A stretch of DNA of 9,029 nucleotides from Pseudomonadota bacterium (lineage in GTDB: Bacteria; Pseudomonadota; Alphaproteobacteria; Rhizobiales; Hyphomicrobiaceae): contig JAEYYJ010000170.1 in assembly GCA_023430845.1 (NCBI GenBank), positions 1-9,029 of the forward strand, in the 5' to 3' direction. The translations under genes were made by a program, and so were the position numbers. The notes beneath the pieces are model-generated. The model worked only from the letters and a program-made list of their open reading frames with translations. It was not told where the DNA came from and searched no databases. Each line of letters opens with the position of its first letter. Position 1 is the stretch's first letter. This document shows positions 1 through 6,465 of this stretch, in pieces.

Positions 1-455
1 TGGAAATCCCGCAAGAACCTGAGTTCGAGATGGGAGGTGGCGGCCTTTACTCGACGGCCCAGGATTATCTGCAGTTCGTCCGCATGATCCTCAATCGCGG
101 CAAGGCGAGTGGCGGTCAGGTTCTGAAACCGGAGACAGTCGATCTCATGAGCCGCAACAACATGGGCGACAATCGCGTCACCGTTCTGAAGACGGCGATG
201 CCGCCATTGACGAACGACGCGGAGTTCTTCCCCGGGCTACCGAAGAGCTGGGGATTGAGCTTCCAGATCAATGAGGAGAAAGCACCAACCGGTCGTCCGG
301 CCGGCGGTCTCATGTGGGCGGGTCTGGCCAACTCGTACTATTGGATCGATCCCAAGAGCGGCATCGGTGGCGTGTATCTCACGCAGATTCTGCCGTTCGC
401 CGACAAGAAATCGCTGCCCCTCTACTACGCCTTCGAGTCGGCGTTTTACGCCTGA
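1..455 (+). CDS. Serine hydrolase, beta-lactamase/class C-EstB esterase family, C-terminal part (5' end outside window)
   Basis: The reading frame is open from the left edge (first complete codon at base 3), so the ATG at 30 is internal. The visible ~150 residues match the C-terminal part of the serine beta-lactamase-like family (PF00144: class C beta-lactamases, D-peptidases, EstB-type esterases). They contain the glycine-rich MGGGGLYSTAQDY segment, which in this family precedes a helix of the type FVRMILNRG. Near the end is MWAGLANSYYWIDP. In EstB-type esterases a W-x-G motif replaces the KTG triad of true beta-lactamases, so an esterase or amidase role is more likely than antibiotic resistance. 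The catalytic SxxK and YxN motifs lie upstream and cannot be checked, nor can a signal peptide. The gene ends with TGA just before a hairpin and converges on the importer operon. The family call is firm; the substrate is unknown. Confidence 0.85.
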   Translation, partial: EIPQEPEFEMGGGGLYSTAQDYLQFVRMILNRGKASGGQVLKPETVDLMSRNNMGDNRVTVLKTAMPPLTNDAEFFPGLPKSWGLSFQINEEKAPTGRPAGGLMWAGLANSYYWIDPKSGIGGVYLTQILPFADKKSLPLYYAFESAFYA

Positions 456-477
456 ACGCTCGGTGGTGATTGATACA

Positions 478-504
478 GGACCCTCTTTCGCGGAGGGCCC
501 TTTT
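478..504 (+). terminator. Rho-independent terminator, possibly bidirectional, between convergent genes
   Basis: GGACCCTC (478-485) and GAGGGCCC (493-500) flank a 7-nt loop. On the + strand this gives a CCCTC/GAGGG stem, an A-C mismatch and a GG/CC extension, followed by TTTT (501-504). That is the form of an intrinsic terminator for the esterase gene, 23 nt after its stop. Read on the minus strand, the mismatch becomes a G-U wobble and the stem has 8 pairs, but no U-tract follows. The hairpin may therefore also end the importer operon, less efficiently. The TTTT overlaps the last base of the opposing stop codon. Confidence 0.7.
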
Positions 505-1523
505 CATGTCTGCGGGGACGCGCGGATGCATCGGACCATGCGCGTCGGCTCGATCCATGTCTCGGCAGGCGGCGAGGCAGTGCAGGCTGCCTCGGCATAG
601 CGGCATCGCGGCGCAAAGGCACATCCTGGCGGCATAGCGGCGAGGTTCACTGGAGAGCCGGGAATGGCCTCGAGGCGCTTGCCGCGCATGCCACCATGCA
701 CTGTCGAAGCGAGCAGGCCCTGAGTGTAAGGATGCTGCGGTGTGCGCACGATATCCCGCAGCGGGCCTGTCTCGACGAAGCGGCCAGCGTACATGACGGC
801 AATGCGGTCCGAGATCTCGACGGCCACACCGACGTCGTGCGTGACGAACAGCACGGCCATGCCGAGCTCGCGCTGGAGGCGATGCAGAAGCTGTAGAATC
901 TGGATCTGCACGGTTGCGTCGAGCGCGGTCGTGGGCTCGTCGGCTAGCAGGAGGCGGGGCCGACAGGAGAGCGCGAGCGCAATCATCGCGCGCTGACGCA
1001 TGCCGCCTGACATCTCGTGCGGGTAATTCTCGAGACGCCGCGCGGGGGAAGGAATCTGCACCATTTCGAGCAGCTCGAGCGCGCGCTTTCGCGCGTCGGC
1101 ATCCGACAGCCCGTCGTGCCGCTTCACCGTCTCCATGATCTGCGTGCCGATGGTGAAGACGGGATCGAACGAGGTCATCGGCTCCTGGAAGATCATCGCG
1201 ACCTCGCCGCCGCGAAGATCGCTGAGGTTGCCCTCGCCGAGAGACAGAATGTCCTTACCGCCGACGCTGACCTTGCCGCCGAGCTTCGTGCGCTTGGGAG
1301 GCAGCAGACGCATCAAGGCACGCAGCGTGACGCTCTTGCCCGATCCGGACTCGCCGAGAATGCAAAGCACCTCGCCGGCATCGAGCGTGAAGCTGACGCC
1401 GTTCACCGCATCGATAACGGCGTCGCGGCTCGTGAAGCGGACAGTCAGATCCTCGACGCGAACCAGAGGCGCACCGCCCATTGCGGTTGCCGGCTGTTCG
1501 CTGGTGGCTGCGGTGACGCTCAT
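504..1523 (-). CDS. Oligopeptide/dipeptide-type ABC importer ATP-binding protein, OppD/DppD type
   Basis: This is one of the two cytoplasmic ATPases that drive the importer. The 339-residue protein has the full nucleotide-binding set: Walker A GESGSGKS (57-64), Q-loop Q113, signature MSGGMRQR (171-178), Walker B LLLADEP (191-197, catalytic E196) and switch H229. The HPYTQGLL segment and the C-terminal extension are the oligopeptide/dipeptide C-terminal domain typical of the OppD/DppD/OppF/DppF class. Four cysteines (301, 307, 314, 332) fall in the spacing known from relatives that bind a 4Fe-4S cluster. The text around Walker A (SGSGKSVTLRALMRLLP) is OppD/DppD-like rather than OppF-like. The start is supported by GGAGG (minus strand, 1531-1535) 7 nt upstream. 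It is last in the operon, 13 nt after the other ATPase gene, and its TGA abuts the convergent terminator. Function is firm, cargo unknown. Confidence 0.95.
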   Translation of the reverse strand: MSVTAATSEQPATAMGGAPLVRVEDLTVRFTSRDAVIDAVNGVSFTLDAGEVLCILGESGSGKSVTLRALMRLLPPKRTKLGGKVSVGGKDILSLGEGNLSDLRGGEVAMIFQEPMTSFDPVFTIGTQIMETVKRHDGLSDADARKRALELLEMVQIPSPARRLENYPHEMSGGMRQRAMIALALSCRPRLLLADEPTTALDATVQIQILQLLHRLQRELGMAVLFVTHDVGVAVEISDRIAVMYAGRFVETGPLRDIVRTPQHPYTQGLLASTVHGGMRGKRLEAIPGSPVNLAAMPPGCAFAPRCRYAEAACTASPPAETWIEPTRMVRCIRASPQT

Positions 1524-1536
1524 GCTGGCACCTCCA

Positions 1537-2553
1537 TCATGCTGCGACCGCCGGCGCGGCGCTGTGGCCGGAGCCAGGTATCAGCATGTGGCAGGCGGCG
1601 AGATGGTCTCCCGTAGCCGTACCGGCGGCAAGCTTCGGCTCACGCGCGGAACAGCAGGCCTCGGCGTGGGCACAACGGGTGTGAAAGCGGCAACCCGGCG
1701 GAGGATTGATCGGGTTCGGTGGGTCGCCGGTCAGCGTGGCTTGCTTTCCGCGACTGTCGGGATCCATGGAGGGCATCGCACCGAGCAGCGCGCGCGTGTA
1801 GGGGTGTTGCGGATTGCCGTAGATGCTTTCGACGGGACCGACCTCGACGACCTTGCCGAGGTACATCACGAGTACGCGGTCGCTGATGTACTGCACGACA
1901 TTGAGATCATGCGAAATGAAGACGTATGTCAGGCCCAGCTCGGTCTTGAGATCGACGAGCAGGTTGAGAACCTGTGCTTCTACGGATTTGTCGAGTGCTG
2001 AGACGGGTTCGTCGAGTACGATCACTCGCGGTTCGAGCGCGAGTGCGCGCGCAATGTTCACGCGCTGGCGCTGGCCACCGGAGAGCTCGTGCGGATAGCG
2101 CGTCGCAAACAGTTCCGGATCGAGCCCGACCTTCCCCAGAAGCTCCCGCGCCCGCTTGCGGGCATCGGACCAAGAGAGGCCGTGGACGGTCGGGCCATAC
2201 GCGATGGTATCCTCGACGGTGCAGCGGGGATTGAGCGATGAATAACTGTCCTGAAAGACCATCTGCACCTGACGGCGAAACTCACGAGCCGTGAGGCCGC
2301 TCGAATCGCCGATCGCGCGGCCTTCGAGCGTAATAGTGCCGGCGTCTGCTTCGAGGAGGTGAATAAGGAGGCGAGCGGTCGTCGATTTGCCGCAACCGGA
2401 TTCGCCGACGATGCCGAGCGTCTCACCACGACGTACGGCGAAAGATATGTCGTCGACGGCCTGCACAGTCGCGACTTGCCGCTGAAGCAGCCCACCACGG
2501 ATCGGAAAATAGCGCCGCAGCGCGTGCACTTCGAGCAGCACATCCGCGCTCAT
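1537..2553 (-). CDS. Oligopeptide/dipeptide-type ABC importer ATP-binding protein, OppF/DppF type
   Basis: This is the second ATPase of the importer, 338 residues from the chosen start. It has Walker A GESGCGKS (50-57), Q-loop Q101, signature LSGGQRQR (157-164), Walker B with D181-E182 and switch H215, then the C-terminal oligopeptide/dipeptide domain with HPYTRALL. The opening LRRYFPIRGG, and TVQAVDDISFAV before Walker A, are typical of OppF/DppF. Cysteines 288, 294, 300/301 and 321 match the possible Fe-S ligand pattern seen in the partner ATPase. An ATG 45 nt further upstream (2598) would overlap the preceding permease gene by 35 nt and add 15 residues unlike the family. I prefer ATG 2553, which begins MSADVLLEV and has GAGG 8 nt upstream, overlapping the permease stop. 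The tail after C321 is short and Ala/Pro-rich. Family is certain; substrate unknown. Confidence 0.95.
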   Translation of the reverse strand: MSADVLLEVHALRRYFPIRGGLLQRQVATVQAVDDISFAVRRGETLGIVGESGCGKSTTARLLIHLLEADAGTITLEGRAIGDSSGLTAREFRRQVQMVFQDSYSSLNPRCTVEDTIAYGPTVHGLSWSDARKRARELLGKVGLDPELFATRYPHELSGGQRQRVNIARALALEPRVIVLDEPVSALDKSVEAQVLNLLVDLKTELGLTYVFISHDLNVVQYISDRVLVMYLGKVVEVGPVESIYGNPQHPYTRALLGAMPSMDPDSRGKQATLTGDPPNPINPPPGCRFHTRCAHAEACCSAREPKLAAGTATGDHLAACHMLIPGSGHSAAPAVAA

Positions 2554-2561
2554 GTCGAGAA

Positions 2562-2565
2562 CCTC
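2562..2565 (-). promoter_or_regulatory. Shine-Dalgarno of the OppF/DppF-type ATPase gene
   Basis: GAGG on the minus strand lies 8 nt before ATG 2553 and shares bases with the TGA stop of the upstream permease gene (2564-2566). This supports the 2553 start over ATG 2598 and suggests translational coupling. Confidence 0.6.
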
Positions 2566-3463
2566 ATATCCGTACGTCCATGGCAGTGCGCAGACCATCG
2601 CTCATCAGGTTGAAGCACATCGACGTGATGAAGATCATCGCACCTGGCAGCGCGGCGACCATCGGGTTCACCCAGATAGCCTGCCGCAGGTTGTTCAGCA
2701 TGAGGCCCCACTCGGCGTCGGGAGGCGTGACCCCGAGGCCGAGGAAGCTCAGGCCCGCTGCCAGGATGATCGCGATCGAGATCAGTGATGTCGCGTAGAC
2801 GAGGATGGGACCGAGCACGTTGTTGAGGATGTGAAAGCGGATGATCGATGCGGGCCGCGCACCGGTCGCGCGCGCGGCCTCGACGAACTCGGCTGAGCGG
2901 ACCTGCGTGGTCACGGTTTCGGAAATGCGTACGATCGGCGGAATGAAAGTAACGGTGAGCGCGAGGATGGTGTTGCCAAGACCGGAACCGAGCATGCCGC
3001 AGATCGCGATCGCGAGCAGGATCGAGGGGAAGGCATAGAGCACATCCATGCTGCGCATGATCAGGCTGTTGACGATGCCGCCGCTGTAGCCCGCGAGCAG
3101 GCCGAGACTTCCGCCGATCAAAAGTGCGAATGCAACTGGTGCAACGCCGCAGAGCAGCGAAAGGCGCCCGCCATAGAGAATGCGGCTGTAGAGATCGCGC
3201 CCGACCTCGTCGGTGCCGAGCCAGTGTCCGTTGTAGCCGGGCGACTTCAGGCGTGCGAGCACCGAGCTCGCCATGGGATCATGCGTTGCGAAGATCGGCG
3301 CCGCGATCGCCATGACGACGATGACCGCGAGCAGCACGCTCACCGTGAGTGTTGTGCGGTCGGCGAGCAGGCGCTCGCGTACGCGTGCCCAATAGCTTTT
3401 GCCGGCCTCGGCGCGGCGTACCGCGTCGGCGGCGGGGACGATGATCGTGTCCTGCGCGCTCAT
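2564..3463 (-). CDS. ABC importer permease, DppC/OppC type
   Basis: An inner-membrane permease of 299 residues, usual for the DppC/OppC family. A charged cytoplasmic N-terminus (about 1-38) leads into TM1 (about 39-58). The family-typical periplasmic segment follows, with HWLGTDEVGRDLYSRILYG (80-98). The BPD_transp_1 core has further membrane segments near 101-125, 140-158, 163-180, 219-243 and 268-288. The cytoplasmic coupling loop EFVEAARATGARPASII (192-208) is the EAA motif that docks on the ATPases; LSFLGLGVTPPDAEWG (238-253) is another DppC hallmark. The start ATG is 4 nt after the DppB-type stop. No good Shine-Dalgarno is visible there, so translation is probably coupled to the upstream gene. 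It forms the heterodimeric channel with the product of 3468-4409. Confidence 0.95.
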   Translation of the reverse strand: MSAQDTIIVPAADAVRRAEAGKSYWARVRERLLADRTTLTVSVLLAVIVVMAIAAPIFATHDPMASSVLARLKSPGYNGHWLGTDEVGRDLYSRILYGGRLSLLCGVAPVAFALLIGGSLGLLAGYSGGIVNSLIMRSMDVLYAFPSILLAIAICGMLGSGLGNTILALTVTFIPPIVRISETVTTQVRSAEFVEAARATGARPASIIRFHILNNVLGPILVYATSLISIAIILAAGLSFLGLGVTPPDAEWGLMLNNLRQAIWVNPMVAALPGAMIFITSMCFNLMSDGLRTAMDVRI

Positions 3464-3467
3464 GGGC

Positions 3468-4409
3468 TCAGCGCCGGATGCGAGGGTCGATCAGCGCCTG
3501 CAGCACGTCGACCAGGATGTTGATGATGACGAAGATCGCGGCAAGCACGAGGATCGTCGCGGACAGAACCGGGATGTCACGACGGAAGATCGCGAGATTG
3601 AGAAGGCTCCCAGATCCCGGCCAGTTGAATACGGTCTCCACGAGAATGGAGCCGCCGAGCAGATAGCCGAACTGCAGGCCCATGAGCGCGAGCGCGGAAG
3701 GCGCAGCGTTCTTCATGATGTGGAGGAGGACGCGTGGGCCCTTGAGCCCCTTGGCCTGCAATGCGGAGACGAACTCCATCGAGCGGATTTCCAGTACGTT
3801 CGCGCGCACGAGGCGGCTGATGACACCCATGGGAATGAGCGAGAGTGTGATCACCGGGAGAATGAGGTGTTTGATGTGCTCCCACGTCCACGGGAAGCCC
3901 TCGGGTCCCATGCCCTGACCAGGAAGTACGTTGAAGGAAACGGCAAAGATGGCGACGAGCACCATGCCGACCCAGTAGTGCGGCAGACTCACGCCGGCAA
4001 TGGCGACGCCCGAGAACATCTTGTCGAGCCATGAGCCGCCGTGGAAAGCGGCAAGCGAACCTAGAAGCACGCCGAGCGTGAAGCCCAGGAACGCCGCCGG
4101 TATCGCGATCTTGAGTGTGTTCAGCAGTGCGCTGAACAGCTCCTCGGCAACGGGCTGATTGGTGAAGATCGAGGTGCCGAGGTCTCCCATCAGCATGGAT
4201 TTGAGCCAGCGCAGGTACTGAATGTGAACAGGCTGATCCAGGCCGAATTGGATGCGGATCATATCCGCGACTTCTTTCGGCGCCTCCGGCGGAATCATGA
4301 TGTCGATGATGTCGCCGGGCACCATCTGCATGAGCAGAAATACGACGAGGGATACGCCGAGAAGTATCGGGACGGCATAAAGCAGTCGGCGTAGAACGAA
4401 GTACCACAT
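3468..4409 (-). CDS. ABC importer permease, DppB/OppB type
   Basis: An inner-membrane permease, 313 residues from ATG 4409. MWYFVLRRLLYAVPILLGVS is the standard DppB/OppB N-terminus leading into TM1 (about 9-29). The soluble segment has the family landmarks PGD (31-33), FGLDQP (55-60) and GDLGTS (75-80). Further membrane segments lie near 99-121, 134-158, 181-201, 237-262 and 284-306. The coupling loop EFVSALQAKGLKG (212-224) corresponds to the EAA motif, with SAL in place of EAA. VFNWPGSGSLL (260-270) and the final DPRIRR are typical. A longer frame begins at TTG 4493, but its extra 28 residues are Pro/Arg-rich, unlike the family, and would cross a strong stem-loop. ATG 4409 has GAGGA 9 nt upstream and is preferred. 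Confidence 0.95.
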   Translation of the reverse strand: MWYFVLRRLLYAVPILLGVSLVVFLLMQMVPGDIIDIMIPPEAPKEVADMIRIQFGLDQPVHIQYLRWLKSMLMGDLGTSIFTNQPVAEELFSALLNTLKIAIPAAFLGFTLGVLLGSLAAFHGGSWLDKMFSGVAIAGVSLPHYWVGMVLVAIFAVSFNVLPGQGMGPEGFPWTWEHIKHLILPVITLSLIPMGVISRLVRANVLEIRSMEFVSALQAKGLKGPRVLLHIMKNAAPSALALMGLQFGYLLGGSILVETVFNWPGSGSLLNLAIFRRDIPVLSATILVLAAIFVIINILVDVLQALIDPRIRR

Positions 4410-4418
4410 CTTCAGGAA

Positions 4419-4423
4419 TCCTC
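4419..4423 (-). promoter_or_regulatory. Shine-Dalgarno of the DppB/OppB-type permease gene
   Basis: GAGGA on the minus strand lies 9 nt before ATG 4409. It decides the start against the upstream in-frame TTG at 4493. Confidence 0.6.
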
Positions 4424-4447
4424 GCTTGCCGGCCGGCGGACTGCACA

Positions 4448-4481
4448 CCCGATCCTCGATCACGCACGGTCGAGGATCGGG
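4448..4481 (-). promoter_or_regulatory. Perfect 12-bp stem-loop in the gap between binding-protein and permease genes
   Basis: CCCGATCCTCGA (4448-4459) and TCGAGGATCGGG (4470-4481) are exact reverse complements around a 10-nt loop. In the operon transcript the hairpin begins 41 nt after the binding-protein stop and ends 38 nt before the permease start. No U-tract follows, so it does not look like a simple terminator. In many ABC import operons a stem-loop at this place protects the binding-protein message from 3' exonucleases or reduces read-through, so that binding protein exceeds permease. I infer that role here. Confidence 0.7.
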
Positions 4482-4522
4482 CGGAGCCTTCAAGTCAGCC
4501 CGCTATCAGTCGGGGACGCGCG

Positions 4523-6148
4523 TCACTTCTTGATGGATACGCGCGTCAGGTCCTGAAACCAGCTCTGTGCGCTGATGAAGCCCTGAACGCCTTTTGTCAT
4601 GGCGCGCGGGTTCGCGTCATGGACGACCCAGAGCCAGGGAGCCTCGTCAACCAGCATCTCATGCAGCTTCACGACTGACTTGTCGAACGCATCCTTGTTG
4701 GCTGCACTCTCCATCTTGGCGATGGTCGCATCGAACTCCGGGTTCTTCCAATGACCCCAGTTCGAGCCGGCGGGCGTGCTGTTTGCGCCGTAGAACCAGC
4801 GCACGATCATCGAGACGTCCGACGAGACGAGACTGATATTCAGTGCGTCCGAATTCGCTGCTACGGGTGCTGTCGGCACGGAGCGCAGGTTGACCAGCAC
4901 TGTTCCCCATTCGACGACTTCGAACGAGATATCGAAACCGCACTGCTTCATCGACTGTTGCAGAAACTCGTTCATCGGCAGGGGGAGCATCTGGCCCGAG
5001 CCTGACGTCGAGATCATGATCTTGGCTTTGACGGGTTTATCGGGCCCGTAGCCCGCTTCAGCCAGCAGCTTTTTCGACATCGCGGGGTCGAACTTGTAGG
5101 CATTCTTAGGATTGCCGAACCGCGGGTCGGTCTTCTTGAAGAAGCCGACGGACGGCTCGGCTGTACCTGCCAGAAGCGTCACGAGACCATCGCGATCGAC
5201 GCAGTAGTTGATCGCCTGACGCACCTTGACGTCACGGAAGGGAGATTCCTCTTTGAGCGTATTGAGCACCCACGGCCATACGTGCGGATAGCTGTTGGTG
5301 ACGACCGAGAAGCCCGCGCCCTTGAGGCCGGCGATCGCATCCGGCGGTGGCACCTCGATCCAGTCGACCTGCCCGGAACGCAGTGCTGCGAGGCGTGTAT
5401 TCGCCTCCGGCATTGGGAAGAGAACGACCTTGTCGACCTTGGGAATGCGATTCTTGTCCCAGTAGTCCTTGTTCTTGTCGAGATCGATGCTGATGCGCGG
5501 CTTGAAGTTGCGCGCGATAAAGGGACCGGTGCCCACCGGCGCCTTGGCGAACTCCGCCCAGCTCCCAGCCTTCTCGAAGGCCGTCGGGCTCACGTGGAAG
5601 ATCGTTGTCAGAACATATGGGAAATACGAGATGGGACGTGTCGTGGTGAGCTCGACCGTGTAGTCGTCGATTTTCTTGTAGCCGCCGTCGGCTATGTAAG
5701 TTGGGCGCCCACGATTGATCGCCGACGCCTGCGGATCGAACTGTTTGGCGTCCTTGTTGAAGGAGCGATCGAGGTTCCAGATCAGTGCGTCGGCGTTGAA
5801 TGGCGTGCCGTCGTGGAACTTGACGCCCTGGCGCAGCTTGAAGACCCACTTCGTTAGGTCGGTTTTGCTCTGCTCCCAGCTCTCGGCAAGACCTGGCGTG
5901 ATGTCGGCCGGCTTGTCGGCGCTGCTGAGATCCCAGTTGACGAGCGCGTCGAAGGCCGTGAAGCCCATGAAGCGCACGCCTTCAAATCCATTGTTGGGCG
6001 CGCCCGTTGTGGTCGGTACGTCGGTCGCCGTCATGGCAATGCGAAGCGTGCCTTGAGCGAGTGAGGGCGCCGATGTTGCCATTGCGCCCATACACAGCGC
6101 GCTCGTGAGCGCGATGAGGCAGCGCCCCGTGAGATCTCGTCTTGTCAT
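4523..6148 (-). CDS. ABC importer periplasmic substrate-binding protein, family 5 (SBP_bac_5; DppA/OppA-like)
   Basis: The extracytoplasmic receptor of the importer, 541 residues, normal for family 5. A Sec signal peptide is clear: basic MTRRDLTGR, a hydrophobic stretch to about residue 29, and a probable cut after SLAQ (32). The cysteines at 10 and 19 are not in a lipobox, so a soluble periplasmic protein is expected. The mature protein opens GTLRIAMTATDVP and contains the family signature W-x-F-x-LRQGVKFHDGTPFNADAL (101-122), then VGTGPF and the VRQAINYCVDRDGLV segment. Family 5 receptors bind di- and oligopeptides, nickel chelates, opines, sugars or amidated compounds, and ligand type cannot be read from sequence alone. 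It is first in the operon. The start has AGGGAG (minus strand, 6155-6160) 6 nt upstream. The 113 nt after its stop hold a strong stem-loop before the permease gene. Confidence 0.95.
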   Translation of the reverse strand: MTRRDLTGRCLIALTSALCMGAMATSAPSLAQGTLRIAMTATDVPTTTGAPNNGFEGVRFMGFTAFDALVNWDLSSADKPADITPGLAESWEQSKTDLTKWVFKLRQGVKFHDGTPFNADALIWNLDRSFNKDAKQFDPQASAINRGRPTYIADGGYKKIDDYTVELTTTRPISYFPYVLTTIFHVSPTAFEKAGSWAEFAKAPVGTGPFIARNFKPRISIDLDKNKDYWDKNRIPKVDKVVLFPMPEANTRLAALRSGQVDWIEVPPPDAIAGLKGAGFSVVTNSYPHVWPWVLNTLKEESPFRDVKVRQAINYCVDRDGLVTLLAGTAEPSVGFFKKTDPRFGNPKNAYKFDPAMSKKLLAEAGYGPDKPVKAKIMISTSGSGQMLPLPMNEFLQQSMKQCGFDISFEVVEWGTVLVNLRSVPTAPVAANSDALNISLVSSDVSMIVRWFYGANSTPAGSNWGHWKNPEFDATIAKMESAANKDAFDKSVVKLHEMLVDEAPWLWVVHDANPRAMTKGVQGFISAQSWFQDLTRVSIKK

Positions 6149-6225
6149 AGTGCTCTCCCTTATATGCGACCGGACGTGACGGAAATCTCGCTGCGCGCGA
6201 CCCAGACACTTCTATCGGTGCCGAA

Positions 6226-6231
6226 AGTATA
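6226..6231 (-). promoter_or_regulatory. Candidate -10 element of the importer operon
   Basis: TATACT on the minus strand is one base from TATAAT. It would give a leader of roughly 70 nt before the binding-protein ATG. No convincing -35 hexamer is seen 16-18 nt upstream, which would fit a promoter that needs an activator. The palindromes at 6266-6298 lie just upstream of the -35 position for this strand. Weak evidence. Confidence 0.3.
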
Positions 6232-6265
6232 GGCGGCCCGCACATAGTGAGATAGGCTCATAGTC

Positions 6266-6280
6266 CAGGCACGGTGCCTG
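6266..6280. promoter_or_regulatory. Perfect 15-bp palindrome, candidate operator
   Basis: CAGGCAC-G-GTGCCTG is a perfect 7+1+7 palindrome between the divergent genes. Its placement about 35-50 bp upstream of the candidate -10 for the minus-strand operon suits an activator or repressor site. The regulator is unknown. Confidence 0.45.
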
Positions 6281-6298
6281 AAACGCAAGCGGTTTCAG
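6278..6298. promoter_or_regulatory. Second inverted repeat, CTGAAAC-N7-GTTTCAG, overlapping the first
   Basis: Two 7-bp arms, CTGAAAC (6278-6284) and GTTTCAG (6292-6298), flank GCAAGCG. The left arm shares its CTG with the end of the preceding palindrome. The TGAAAC/GTTTCA arms recall LacI-family operators, but the 7-nt spacer is longer than their usual central CG, so no family can be assigned. Confidence 0.4.
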
Positions 6299-6448
6299 AT
6301 GGCTGAGCGCATTTGGTGCGGTGCGCCTGCTCTGGCCGACGCCCCCGCAGCATCGCTTGCTCGCGGCGCCTCAGTTCGCGCGCTCGACGGCGGCTCTTCA
6401 ACAATGCATGGTGTCGTGGTGCGGCAGAAAAGAAAACAATCAATGCCT

Positions 6449-6454
6449 GGGAGG
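6449..6454 (+). promoter_or_regulatory. Shine-Dalgarno of the flavoprotein gene
   Basis: GGGAGG precedes ATG 6466 by 11 nt, slightly long but the only clear site nearby. It supports this start over the in-frame TTG at 6313. Confidence 0.55.
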
Positions 6455-6465
6455 ACTGTCGGCAA

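Larger units (their letters stand above)
6149..6465. other. Divergent intergenic control region
   Basis: These 317 nt separate the divergent importer operon and flavoprotein gene and must hold both promoters. The left part (6149-6300) is less GC-rich and contains a TATACT-like element and two overlapping palindromes. The right part (6300-6465) is GC-rich and could be read as coding in the flavoprotein frame from TTG 6313. That extension (Arg/Cys-rich, 51 residues) does not resemble the family, so I treat it as leader. No regulator gene is present in the window. Confidence 0.6.

Noticed and set aside
593..641. 12-bp direct repeat CGGCATAGCGGC (593-604 and 630-641)
   Set aside because: Both copies are inside the OppD/DppD-type gene and are read in different frames (AAMP and CRYAE), so coincidence in coding DNA is the simplest explanation.
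1135..2001. 288-residue + strand open frame opposite the two ATPase genes
   Set aside because: It runs antisense across the end of one ATPase gene and the start of the other, has no recognisable domain, and is the expected shadow of GC-rich coding sequence.
3399..4034. 211-residue + strand open frame rich in Asp, Glu, Arg and His
   Set aside because: It is antisense to both permease genes. The charged low-complexity composition is the typical complement of hydrophobic membrane codons.
4428..4437. Self-complementary GCCGGCCGGC near the permease ribosome site
   Set aside because: Ten-base GC-only palindromes are frequent in DNA of this composition and there is no supporting context.
4410..4493. 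28-residue N-terminal extension of the DppB-type permease from TTG 4493
   Set aside because: The extension is not family-like, begins at a TTG without a clear ribosome site and spans a perfect stem-loop; ATG 4409 fits the family N-terminus.
5282..5857. 191-residue + strand open frame
   Set aside because: It lies entirely antisense to the well-supported substrate-binding protein and has no family features.
6313..6465. 51-residue N-terminal extension of the flavoprotein from TTG 6313
   Set aside because: It is Arg/Cys-rich with no similarity to the family start, whereas ATG 6466 has a GGGAGG upstream and gives a normal family length.
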